64,000 nucleotides of DNA from Haloferula rosea (GTDB taxonomy: Bacteria > Verrucomicrobiota > Verrucomicrobiia > Verrucomicrobiales > Akkermansiaceae). Shown in pieces: positions 1 to 8,065 of this stretch (position 1 is the first letter of the stretch; each line of letters begins with the position of its first letter). The DNA lies in NCBI RefSeq assembly GCF_016595525.1, contig NZ_JAENII010000011.1, positions 1 to 64,000 of the forward strand, given 5' to 3'. The translations under genes and the position numbers were made by a program. Under the pieces are notes generated by a model. That model was not told where the DNA came from. It made no database searches and saw only the letters and a list, made by a program, of their open reading frames with translations.

Positions 1-2364
1 CAGTCCGTTAGACTGCGCTTCAACGTGAGCGTCAGCGGACACGCCCCCGAGGCCCTCGTTCGTCTCGACAAACTCACCATCGCCGAGATGCCCGAAGCCG
101 TTCTGGCCCTGCCGATCGACCAGATCGGGACCACCTCAATGCGTCTCAACTGGACTCCTTCCACCCTGCCTGGTTTCACCCGCTACCGGATCTACCGTAG
201 TACAACCAGCACGGTCACCACCGCATCCCCCCTCATCGCAGAGTTCGATCAAGCGACCACGGACAGCTACATCGATACCGGGCTGTCCACCCGCACGACC
301 TACTACTACAAGGTTTTCACGGTCGACGATCGGGACACCCACAGTCCCTCGGGCCTGATGACCGCAACCACCCTCGGCCTGCCGATTCCTCTCGAGGATG
401 ACTTCGAGTCCGGGTTCGACGGATGGACCGTGACCGGAGAGTGGCAGGTCTTCGAGGGCGTCGGCCGTGGCGGGGGCATGGCGCTCGTCGATTCTCCCGG
501 AGACTACCTTGCCTCCACCGACACCACCGCCCAGTTCGCCGTCAATCTCGCCGGCATGAACTGGCCGGTCCTCCGCTTCTGGGACAAGCACGCCTTTGCA
601 GGCGGTTCGTGGGGACGGATCGAGTTCTCTACCGACGGCACCTCTTGGGGGAACGCCCTGTACGGAGTCACCGGAATCCGTACGGAATGGAGACAACAGG
701 CGATCGACCTCTCGAAATGGAAGAATCAAGAACGACTTTTCATCCGGTTCCGCCGGGCCACCGATGGAAATGTGGCCGACGGCTGGACCATCGACGACCT
801 GAGCATCGGAGAGAACCCGAACGCACCGATCTATCCGGTCTGGGACGGCTTCGAATCCGAGTCCGGCCTGTGGCTCAACAGCCGCTGGGCCACCGTCAAC
901 GATGACCCGAGGGAAGGTTCCGGTTGCCTGCATGACACCCCGGAAGGACGCTATGCTCCCAGTTGTGAACAGCGCCTCGTCCTTGCCCACGAGCTCGATC
1001 TCACCAGTGCGGTCGACCCCAAGCTCAGCTTCTTCCTTCGTGGCAATCTCGCCTATCAATCATGGTTCCGGGTCCAGCTCTCGACCGACGGCGGACTCAC
1101 GTGGGGTGACCTGAGCAGCCTCAACCTGAACTACACCTACGACCAACCCGACTGGAGGTTCCTGCAGGTGTCCCTCGCCCCGTGGATGGGCCAGCAGGTA
1201 CGTCTCAGCTTCGTCACCTCGGGAAGCAACAACCAGCCCACCTCGAACATCCTGATCGACAGCATCGGCATCGGGGAAGAACCACCGGGCGCTCCGTCCC
1301 CACTTTCCCCGATCGACCAGAACATCGTTCCCGAACTACGACCCATCCTCACCACCGTGAATGCCGTCGATCCGCAAAGCGATCCACTAACCTACCGCTT
1401 TGAAGTATATGCCGATGCCGCACTTACCCAGCTTGTTGCCCAGGTCCCCGCGGTCGCTTCCGGCAGCACTACCACCTCGTGGCGGGTCGACGTCAATCTC
1501 CCCGACAATGCCTTCTACTGGTGGCGCTGCCGCGCGGATGATGGCGATGACACCGGGCCCTGGTCTTCAGTGGCAAGCTTTGCCGTCAATGAGATCAACA
1601 ACCCGCCGAACGAAGTGCAGCCCGTGACACCACTCAATGGCGGCACCCTCTACAGCTTGACCGAACTCCTGATCTGGCGAACCACCGACGACCCCGACCC
1701 CGGAGACTCGATCCTCGACTACCACCTCGAGATCGATGACGACGGCGACTTCAGCTCACCGCTCGTCACGGTGGAAGGCATCACCGTCAGTGGAGTTCCC
1801 GACGAAGCCGGCCATCTGGTGGGTTTGCCTCTCGACCAACTCGCCGGCATCGAATCCATCCGTGCGGGCGGCTGGCTGTGGCGCATCCGTGCCCGTGACA
1901 GCCGCTTTGGCTACGGCCCTTGGTCCACGGCCACCGCCTCGTTCCGGATCGTCAGCGACTACGAACGCTGGGTCGTCGACCACTTCACTCCGGCCGAACG
2001 TCTCGACCCCGAGATCTCCGGACCCGAAGTCGATGACGACGGGGATGGCATCCCCCGGATCATCGAGTTCGCGTGCGGCATGGACATGAACATTTCCTCC
2101 ATCGAAGGAGCCCCGGAGATGCGATACATCATGCTTGAGGGGGAACGCCATCTCGCCTTCGAGTTTGATCGCAAGATCGGCACTGACCTCGTCTTCCGAC
2201 TCCAGTCCTCCAGCCGACTCGACTTCGGTTGGAAGGACACCGGGGCGGCAGTCGAAGTGATCGGCCCCATCGACAGCGTCCGCGAGCGCTGCCGCCTGAC
2301 CGACCCACTCGCCATCGGTGAGTTCTCCCGCCGATTCCTTCGAGTCGAAGTGGACCTTCCTTGA
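1..2364 (+). CDS. Secreted multi-domain protein with Fn3 and paired jelly-roll modules, 5' end cut by window edge
   Basis: The reading frame is already open at base 1, so the true start lies upstream and at least 787 residues are visible. In order I see a fibronectin type III-like domain (about residues 35-120), then two related beta-sandwich modules of roughly 150 residues each. Each module opens with a D-G/S-FES-type motif and closes with a (D/I)DxxxIGE motif (about 130-270 and 275-425), like MAM/concanavalin-fold cleaved-adhesin domains. Two further Fn3-like domains follow (about 430-650). The C-terminus has a DDDGDGIPxxxEF calcium-loop motif followed by a short beta-rich tail ending in FLRVEVDLP. 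Extracellular location is inferred from the domain types. Any catalytic domain would be upstream of the window. Confidence 0.75.
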   Translation, partial: QSVRLRFNVSVSGHAPEALVRLDKLTIAEMPEAVLALPIDQIGTTSMRLNWTPSTLPGFTRYRIYRSTTSTVTTASPLIAEFDQATTDSYIDTGLSTRTTYYYKVFTVDDRDTHSPSGLMTATTLGLPIPLEDDFESGFDGWTVTGEWQVFEGVGRGGGMALVDSPGDYLASTDTTAQFAVNLAGMNWPVLRFWDKHAFAGGSWGRIEFSTDGTSWGNALYGVTGIRTEWRQQAIDLSKWKNQERLFIRFRRATDGNVADGWTIDDLSIGENPNAPIYPVWDGFESESGLWLNSRWATVNDDPREGSGCLHDTPEGRYAPSCEQRLVLAHELDLTSAVDPKLSFFLRGNLAYQSWFRVQLSTDGGLTWGDLSSLNLNYTYDQPDWRFLQVSLAPWMGQQVRLSFVTSGSNNQPTSNILIDSIGIGEEPPGAPSPLSPIDQNIVPELRPILTTVNAVDPQSDPLTYRFEVYADAALTQLVAQVPAVASGSTTTSWRVDVNLPDNAFYWWRCRADDGDDTGPWSSVASFAVNEINNPPNEVQPVTPLNGGTLYSLTELLIWRTTDDPDPGDSILDYHLEIDDDGDFSSPLVTVEGITVSGVPDEAGHLVGLPLDQLAGIESIRAGGWLWRIRARDSRFGYGPWSTATASFRIVSDYERWVVDHFTPAERLDPEISGPEVDDDGDGIPRIIEFACGMDMNISSIEGAPEMRYIMLEGERHLAFEFDRKIGTDLVFRLQSSSRLDFGWKDTGAAVEVIGPIDSVRERCRLTDPLAIGEFSRRFLRVEVDLP

Positions 2365-2583
2365 TTCAACCAACTCTCAAGGAACCTGCCACCGGTTCGC
2401 CCTGCTCCAGCCTCGCTCGGGAGATTCCATCCACTCCCCTGGGTCCGGGCGGCCCCGGCGAGGCGCCCTCTCTGAATCCTTGCCCCCGCATGGAGGTTCT
2501 GATTGGTTAGGCTTACTGCTCGGAACATACGGCTCCGCCACGAGCGGATCTCCGGGCCATCCCCCAACCAAAAACACATCATC

Positions 2584-3273
2584 ATGAAAAAGTACGGCGC
2601 GGAATTCATTGGAACCTTCTGGCTTGTTCTCGGTGGCTGCGGCAGCGCGGTCATCTCGGCTGCCTATCCCGATGTCGGGATCGGCCACCTCGGCGTGGCA
2701 CTCGCCTTTGGCCTGACCGTTCTAACCATGGCCTTTGCGATCGGTCACATTTCCGGGTGCCACCTGAACCCCGCCGTCTCGATCGGCCTGTGGGCGGGTG
2801 GACGGTTCGAAGCCAAGGAACTCGGCCCCTACATCATCTCCCAGGTGCTTGGTGCCATCCTTGCCGGCGGCGTCCTCTACGTCATCGCGAGTGGCAATGC
2901 CGGATTCGTCGTCTCCGGAGGCTTCGCCTCGAACGGCTACGGAGAACACTCACCCGACAAGTATTCCATGACGGCGGCGCTCATCTGCGAAATCGTCATG
3001 ACGATGATGTTCCTCGTCATCATCCTCGGATCGACCGACAAGCGCGCCCCCGCCGGACTCGCTCCCATCGCCATCGGTCTCGGCCTGACCCTCATTCACC
3101 TGATCAGCATTCCGGTCACCAACACCTCGGTGAACCCGGCACGCAGCACAGGTGTCGCCCTGTTCGCCGGTGGGTGGGCCATCTCCCAACTCTGGCTCTT
3201 CTGGGTCGCTCCCATCATCGGCGGCGTCCTCGGTGCGGTCGTCTATCGATTCATTGGAAGCGAGGACAAGTAA
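2584..3273 (+). CDS. aqpZ: Aquaporin Z, water channel
   Basis: The 229-residue protein has the length of E. coli AqpZ and its six-helix pattern. Both NPA boxes are present, NPA at 62-64 in HLNPAVS and NPAR at 184-187 in NTSVNPARS. The H-L-I-S-I-P-V-T stretch before the second box and its trailing Arg form the narrow water-selective filter of AqpZ, so rapid passive water flux across the inner membrane is the expected role. I chose the ATG at 2584 because it gives the conserved [14 protein letters not shown] N-terminus; the frame is open further upstream but that part has no resemblance. No clear ribosome binding site precedes it. The gene ends 3 bases before the convergent hscB-like stop, leaving no room for a separate terminator. 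Confidence 0.95.
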   Translation: MKKYGAEFIGTFWLVLGGCGSAVISAAYPDVGIGHLGVALAFGLTVLTMAFAIGHISGCHLNPAVSIGLWAGGRFEAKELGPYIISQVLGAILAGGVLYVIASGNAGFVVSGGFASNGYGEHSPDKYSMTAALICEIVMTMMFLVIILGSTDKRAPAGLAPIAIGLGLTLIHLISIPVTNTSVNPARSTGVALFAGGWAISQLWLFWVAPIIGGVLGAVVYRFIGSEDK

Positions 3274-3276
3274 GGC

Positions 3277-3810
3277 CTACCACAGGCTCGCAAAGCGCTC
3301 GCGCACCTGGCCCTGCCACTTCGATAGAAAGGCCAGGTCGCGGGCGACTTCCCACCCGTCCGCCGCTCCGGACTCCACCGCCTCGAAGCCTGCCACCCGG
3401 GATGCCACCAAGGCATCCAGCTTGCCGGTGATGTCCTCAAGCCCGTCACGCACACTCTGGGTGCGTGCTTCAAGCATTGCCTTCGCAAGCGCACTGCCAG
3501 CCGCCTCCCGCTCACGAATGAGCGCATCCGCCTGCTGCAGCAACTCCCCCAGCTCGGTGAAAAGCGACATCAATTCCGAGCTTACCGAGCCCCGCAGGTC
3601 GCCCGGTCGGTTCTCCAGTTCCAGCCAGTGCTTCAGCCGCCGGCCCGGATCCTTCAAGGTCTGCGAAGCCGCCTCCAGTGACTCGAAAGCTGCGACCGAG
3701 CCCCCGGAATCCGGGTGACAGAGCTTTCCCTTCGCACGGAAAGCCGCGGAAATTTCGTCATCATCGAGCGAAAGCCGCCGCTCCAGCCCCAGACAGTCAA
3801 ACGCGTCCAT
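3277..3810 (-). CDS. hscB: HscB-like J-domain co-chaperone for Fe-S cluster assembly
   Basis: This 177-residue protein begins with a short J-domain-like region carrying the HPD tripeptide (residues 32-34) that stimulates Hsp70 ATPase. The C-terminal half is helical, with many Leu, Glu and Arg, like the IscU-binding bundle of HscB (171 residues in E. coli). The start ATG at 3810 shares one base with the stop of the upstream iscA-type gene (TGATG), indicating translational coupling. Context with an A-type carrier supports a role in delivering clusters from a scaffold. Sequence identity to textbook HscB is low away from the HPD region, so a more general J-domain protein is possible. No hscA, fdx or iscS is adjacent. 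Confidence 0.7.
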   Translation of the reverse strand: MDAFDCLGLERRLSLDDDEISAAFRAKGKLCHPDSGGSVAAFESLEAASQTLKDPGRRLKHWLELENRPGDLRGSVSSELMSLFTELGELLQQADALIREREAAGSALAKAMLEARTQSVRDGLEDITGKLDALVASRVAGFEAVESGAADGWEVARDLAFLSKWQGQVRERFASLW

Positions 3811-4169
3811 CACGCCGCAAAGCTCTCCCCGCACGAGCAGGTCACCACCGCGTTCGGGTTGCTCACCTTGAAGCCGCCCTGCTGAAGGTCGTCGGAATAG
3901 TCCAATTCGCTGCCGCTCACAAAAAGCGCGCTTTTCGGGTCGATCACCACCTGCACGCCATTACTCGGCACCACGATGTCACGATCCCTCGGGCCATCCA
4001 CCAGATCCATCTTGTACTGCAACCCGCTACACCCCCCGCCGATCACCGCGATCCTCAGACCGCCGTCCGGCCTACCCTGCTTCTCAAGCAGGCCACGCAG
4101 GTGCGCCGACGCCCCATCGAGCACTTTGATCAGTTTCTCGCTCCCCGTCTTGATATTGACTGCAGTCAT
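3810..4169 (-). CDS. iscA: A-type iron-sulfur carrier (IscA/ErpA/HesB family)
   Basis: The 119-residue protein carries the three family cysteines: Cys47 in GGGCSGLQY and Cys111/Cys113 in the C-terminal TCSCGESF. These three bind iron or a [2Fe-2S]/[4Fe-4S] cluster in IscA, SufA and ErpA. Length and the conserved Gly-rich CSG loop are normal for the family. It is the first gene of a two-gene minus-strand unit with the HscB-like gene, whose start overlaps this stop. It likely ferries clusters from the IscU-like scaffold encoded separately at 17211-17675 to target proteins. Which A-type subfamily it belongs to cannot be told from the sequence alone. Confidence 0.9.
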   Translation of the reverse strand: MTAVNIKTGSEKLIKVLDGASAHLRGLLEKQGRPDGGLRIAVIGGGCSGLQYKMDLVDGPRDRDIVVPSNGVQVVIDPKSALFVSGSELDYSDDLQQGGFKVSNPNAVVTCSCGESFAA

Positions 4170-4238
4170 CCGGCGCCAATTTCACCCCCATCCTTGCATG
4201 TGAAAACCGAAATCTCACAAACTCCCCCCGCAGCCTTG

Positions 4239-5069
4239 ATGAACGAGCCCTCCACCCACCCTCCCGACCCCGCCCGAACGGCCGTCATCCTGAGTTCGTC
4301 CTTTCTCGGCGTGTACGCCCATGCAGGCTTCCTCAATGCCCTCGATGCCCGTGGATTCGACCCCGCACGCATCGCCGGCTGCTCCGCCGGGGCCCTCGCC
4401 GGGGCCTTCCACACCTGCGGATTGCGCGGCGATGCCCTGAAAGACGCCGCCCTCGACCCCCGACTGCGACGCTCGTTTTTCGACCTCGGTTTCCTCTGGA
4501 GACTCCCCGGCGTGGCCACCTCGTTCTGGTCGACCGGCATATTTTCCGGAAAACGAACCGTCCACCACCTGCGCAAGCTGCTTGGCGAGCGCGACATTTC
4601 CGAGCTTCCCCTCGATATCGCCGTGACCAACCTCACCAAAGGCATTTCCGAGATCAAGCGGTCCGGCCCCCTCGCCGAGACCATCATGGCCTCCTGTGCC
4701 GTGCCCGCCCTGTTCACCATCCAACAGATCGGCGACGATCGCTTCCTCGACGGAGGCATCGCCGCTGAGTTTCCCTACGAACAGTTCATCGATGACCCTG
4801 ACATCGACACCATTCTCATCCACCGCATCCGCCATGAAGAAGGCAGCCAGCCGAATGTGAACTGGGAAACCGTCTCCAACGTCATCAGCATGTCCCACCA
4901 CACCGCCTGCAACGAACTCCACCGCATGCGGGGAGACCTCGCCGCACAAAAGGGAAAACGCGTGATCGAAGCCACGTCCACCACCCCCTTCCCCGGTCTC
5001 CTGTCAAACCGACTGGCACCCACCTGCTACGACCTCGGCTACGAAACCGCCACCAAACTCGACTTCTAA
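4239..5069 (+). CDS. Patatin-like phospholipase/acyl hydrolase
   Basis: The 276-residue protein has the patatin catalytic dyad: Ser49 in GCSAG (GxSxG, residues 47-51) and Asp171 in the FLDGGIAAEF motif (DGG). Patatins hydrolyse acyl chains from phospholipids or other esters. The usual Gly-rich oxyanion loop ahead of the first helix (GGGxRG in most members) is replaced by SSSFLG, with no Arg, so activity or specificity may differ. I take the ATG at 4239; a GTG at 4200 would add 13 residues. It is followed 11 bases later by an acyl carrier protein, then an acyltransferase and an adenylating ligase in the same direction, which suggests that it acts on acyl groups made or carried by that set. Confidence 0.85.
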   Translation: MNEPSTHPPDPARTAVILSSSFLGVYAHAGFLNALDARGFDPARIAGCSAGALAGAFHTCGLRGDALKDAALDPRLRRSFFDLGFLWRLPGVATSFWSTGIFSGKRTVHHLRKLLGERDISELPLDIAVTNLTKGISEIKRSGPLAETIMASCAVPALFTIQQIGDDRFLDGGIAAEFPYEQFIDDPDIDTILIHRIRHEEGSQPNVNWETVSNVISMSHHTACNELHRMRGDLAAQKGKRVIEATSTTPFPGLLSNRLAPTCYDLGYETATKLDF

Positions 5070-5080
5070 TTCCACCCACC

Positions 5081-5308
5081 ATGGAAACCAAGATACTGGA
5101 AATCATTCAGACCGAAATACTGGACTCACCGGAGACACTGACCTCCGAGACCGACCTGTTCGAGGCCGGCCTGGACTCGATGGCCATCATGCAGCTGCTC
5201 CTCCACATCGAGGACCACTTCGACGTCGTCCTCGAACCCGCCGATCTCTCCAAGGAAAACTTCCAGACCGCACCGAAGATCGTGGCCCTCATCGAATCCA
5301 AACGCTAA
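5081..5308 (+). CDS. Free-standing acyl carrier protein
   Basis: This 75-residue acidic protein has the four-helix ACP pattern with the phosphopantetheine attachment serine at residue 33 in GLDSMAIMQ. The usual DSL is DSM here. It is not the housekeeping fatty-acid ACP by context, because no fab genes are near. It sits between a patatin-like hydrolase and a condensation-type acyltransferase and is followed by an AMP-forming ligase, so it more likely carries an activated acyl or aminoacyl group within this small pathway. It would need activation by a phosphopantetheinyl transferase encoded elsewhere. The start ATG lies 11 bases after the previous stop. Confidence 0.92.
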   Translation: METKILEIIQTEILDSPETLTSETDLFEAGLDSMAIMQLLLHIEDHFDVVLEPADLSKENFQTAPKIVALIESKR

Positions 5309-5315
5309 CCGCGCC

Positions 5316-6599
5316 TTGCCCCACGCCACCACCAGCGACGCTTTCCTGCTCGGCCTCGAATCGCTCATGCGCCGGTCCGGCCAGGGCGCCCACCTGTCCG
5401 CCACGGTCCTCGAGCTCGACGGACCACCGGACCGGGAGGCCGTCACCCGGGCCACCGAGGCGATGGGCTGGCGACACCCGCTTCTCCACGCCCACCTTCG
5501 CCGGTCGCCCCTCACCTTCATTGCCGCCTGGACCGCGGGGCCCGCTGCCCCGGTCCCCCTGCACTTCCATGTCGGAGAAGCCCTGGCCGCACTCGTCTCA
5601 CGTCTGATCAACGGGAACTCGATCGACATCTTCCGCCCCGGACCGAACCTTGAAGTCCACATTCTGGAAGTGGACCACCGACACTTCCTCATCCTGCTCT
5701 GGCCCCACTCCCTCTTCGACGGGATCGGCATCGACAAGCTCATCAGCGAACTCGATTCCACCGACGACACTCCCCGGGAGGACTGGGGGGAAACCAACCG
5801 CGCCTCCGGCAACCCGTCCGAACTCTGGAAGACCGCCCACCCGATGATCGAGGAAATGCGGACGTTCCCCGCATCGAACATCCGCTCGCTCCACCGACCA
5901 TCCCGGCATCCCGGCACCGCCTGCTTCGAGGTGATCGATTTCGACCTCGATACCAGCGCCGCCATCCACGCAAAGATGGCCGGCTCCGTGGGGGAATTAC
6001 TATCGACACCGTATTTCGGCGCCGCCTCGGCCCGGGCCGTCGCGGCTGTCCTCGCCGGCCGCGATGAACCCTCCGCATCCATCCTCCTTTCCCTGCCGAT
6101 CCAGCGCGTCAACGATCCCGCCAAACGTCCGCTCTTCTACAACCACATGACCGCCTGGTCACTCTTGTTGGAAAAGTCCTCACTCACCGACCTCACCCAG
6201 GCAACCAAGTCGCTGTTCCGCAGCTACGGGTCCTTCCGGAAGCGGAAACTCCACACCGCGATGGATGCACTCACCAAACTCAACGAGCGCTGTCCGTCCA
6301 GGTTCTACCTGCTGCCCATCAAACACTACCTGAAGGGCGAGATCTGTTCCCTCTTCCACTCGCACATCGGCGAGTTCGCCAGCGGTACCGATGCACTCTT
6401 CGGTCACCGCATTCTGAATGCCTACCACATCCCCACCGTCTCCACGCCACCGGGCGTCGGCATCTTTTTCTCGGAAAAGAACAAGCGACTGAGCTGCACC
6501 CTGTCGTGGCGGGAGGGCGCACTTGACCCCGCGGAGCTCACGACCCTCCGCCAGCAACTCCTCACCGATCTGGGAGCCGGACTTCCCGTTGTTTCATGA
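5316..6599 (+). CDS. Condensation-type/CoA-dependent acyltransferase superfamily protein
   Basis: The 427-residue protein has an HxxxDG active site, His131-Ser-Leu-Phe-Asp135-Gly in a WPHSLFDGIG context. This is the signature of the chloramphenicol acetyltransferase fold shared by NRPS condensation domains, PapA acyltransferases and wax ester synthases. The first His of the HHxxxDG form is Pro here, as in several acyltransferases that need only the second His. It probably transfers an acyl group from the adjacent ACP onto an amine or alcohol. Translation seems to start at a TTG only 7 bases after the ACP stop, and its stop overlaps the ligase start (ATGA). The acceptor cannot be predicted from sequence. 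Confidence 0.75.
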   Translation: MPHATTSDAFLLGLESLMRRSGQGAHLSATVLELDGPPDREAVTRATEAMGWRHPLLHAHLRRSPLTFIAAWTAGPAAPVPLHFHVGEALAALVSRLINGNSIDIFRPGPNLEVHILEVDHRHFLILLWPHSLFDGIGIDKLISELDSTDDTPREDWGETNRASGNPSELWKTAHPMIEEMRTFPASNIRSLHRPSRHPGTACFEVIDFDLDTSAAIHAKMAGSVGELLSTPYFGAASARAVAAVLAGRDEPSASILLSLPIQRVNDPAKRPLFYNHMTAWSLLLEKSSLTDLTQATKSLFRSYGSFRKRKLHTAMDALTKLNERCPSRFYLLPIKHYLKGEICSLFHSHIGEFASGTDALFGHRILNAYHIPTVSTPPGVGIFFSEKNKRLSCTLSWREGALDPAELTTLRQQLLTDLGAGLPVVS

Positions 6600-7990
6600 A
6601 TCTCATCGAAGAAATATCACGTCGTCACCCGAGCGACGCCGTCGCCGTCATCAGCGGAGGCCGCTCGGTGACCTATGGCGAGTTGTTTGACGGCGCATCC
6701 GAAGTCGCCGCTGAGATTCGCAACGCCGCCCGCCCGCTTCAGCGCCATCCGCGCATCGGCCTGCATTGCCCGGACGGGTTGGACTACATCATCCTGGCCA
6801 TGGGCATCCTGCTTGCCGACGCCTGCCTCGTCCCACTCGCCGAGGAACTCACCGCCGAAGAGCGCGAAGAGATCACCCACACCACCTCCCTCGATTTCAC
6901 GCTGGATGGCAAACCGGATCATGGAGGGCACGTCTTGAAGCGCCTCAAGACCAAGCCTCCCGCATTCCCCGAAGACGACTTCCAGGCGCTCAACCCCGCA
7001 TTCATCCGCTTCTCCTCAGGGACCACCGGGACCAGCAAGGGCGTCGTCCTCTCCCACGAAACCCTCCTCGCCCGGATCACCGCAGCGAACGAAGGATTGA
7101 AGATCGGCCCCGACGACAAGGTCCTGTGGATGCTTCCACTCGCCCACCATTTCGCCGTCTCCATCGTACTCTACCTGTATGCGGGCGCCGTCACCGTGCT
7201 GGAACCCTCGCCCGCCCGGGAAGACATCCTTGCTGCCGCGGAGGCCCACGAGGCCACCGTCATGTATGGCGCTCCCTTCCACTACGCCATGCTCGGCGCG
7301 GATACCGGCAGCTTCCGTTGGCCATCGCTGCGACTCGCCGTCGCCACCGCCGCCGCCCTCCCGGAGGCCACCGCACGGGCATTCGAGCAACGTTTCGATC
7401 AAGCCCTCGTCCAGGGACTCGGCATCATCGAGGTCGGACTTTCGGTTCTCAATCTGGAGGACGCCGCATCCACCCCGACAGCCATCGGTCGCGCCCTGCC
7501 CGCCTATGAAGTCGCCTTGCTCGATCCATCGGGAAACCCGGTCGCCGAGGGCGAAGCAGGCGAGTTTCATATCCGCGGCCCGGGCCTGTTGGACGCCTAC
7601 CTTGTGCCATGGGATCCGGCACCACTGCGTGACGGCTACTTCGCCAGCGGCGATCTTGTCGTCCGCCACTCCGACGGACTTCTGACCCTCGTCGGCCGCA
7701 GCAAGTCGGTCATCAATGTCGCCGGCATGAAGGTGTTTCCCGAGGAAGTGGAGTCCGTCCTCAACCTTCATCCCGAGGTCGAGGCCAGCCGGGTCGTCGG
7801 CAAGGACCACCCGCACACCGGACAGATTCCCATCGCGGAAATCATCCCGCGCGACCCCGCCAACCCACCCAAGGCAATCGCACTCCAACGCTACTGTCGC
7901 GAACACCTCTCCGCTTACAAGGTGCCGCTGCGCTTCAAGCCCGTCGACCACCTTCCCCGCACCGCATCCGGAAAGATCCGGCGCGTGTGA
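6596..7990 (+). CDS. AMP-forming acyl/aryl ligase (ANL adenylation enzyme)
   Basis: The 464-residue protein is a complete but short ANL enzyme. The ATP-binding loop SSGTTGTSKG lies at residues 140-149. A core region with a GLGIIEVG-type acid-pocket motif follows, then the SGDLVVRHSDG hinge and the C-terminal catalytic lysine in PRTASGKIRR (about Lys460). It activates a carboxylate as an acyl-adenylate and presumably loads it onto the ACP two genes upstream. Typical acyl-CoA synthetases exceed 500 residues; this shorter size fits stand-alone acyl-ACP ligases or adenylation domains. Its start overlaps the previous stop by four bases. Substrate is unknown, and fatty, aryl and amino acids all remain possible. 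Confidence 0.88.
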   Translation: MNLIEEISRRHPSDAVAVISGGRSVTYGELFDGASEVAAEIRNAARPLQRHPRIGLHCPDGLDYIILAMGILLADACLVPLAEELTAEEREEITHTTSLDFTLDGKPDHGGHVLKRLKTKPPAFPEDDFQALNPAFIRFSSGTTGTSKGVVLSHETLLARITAANEGLKIGPDDKVLWMLPLAHHFAVSIVLYLYAGAVTVLEPSPAREDILAAAEAHEATVMYGAPFHYAMLGADTGSFRWPSLRLAVATAAALPEATARAFEQRFDQALVQGLGIIEVGLSVLNLEDAASTPTAIGRALPAYEVALLDPSGNPVAEGEAGEFHIRGPGLLDAYLVPWDPAPLRDGYFASGDLVVRHSDGLLTLVGRSKSVINVAGMKVFPEEVESVLNLHPEVEASRVVGKDHPHTGQIPIAEIIPRDPANPPKAIALQRYCREHLSAYKVPLRFKPVDHLPRTASGKIRRV

Positions 7991-8065
7991 ATCCCGCACG
8001 ACGGGTCGGTGGCCCGACACCCAGACGCATCCATCCGCCCCCGGGTGAAAAACGGACGCCCCTCA

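Noticed and set aside
136-1059. Long open frame opposite the first exported protein
   Set aside because: Antisense to a clear protein with better composition; GC-rich DNA often leaves the opposite strand open.
2365-2583. A small gene or tRNA between the exported protein and aqpZ
   Set aside because: The short open frames there overlap others without a start context, and no cloverleaf with a T-loop motif was seen.
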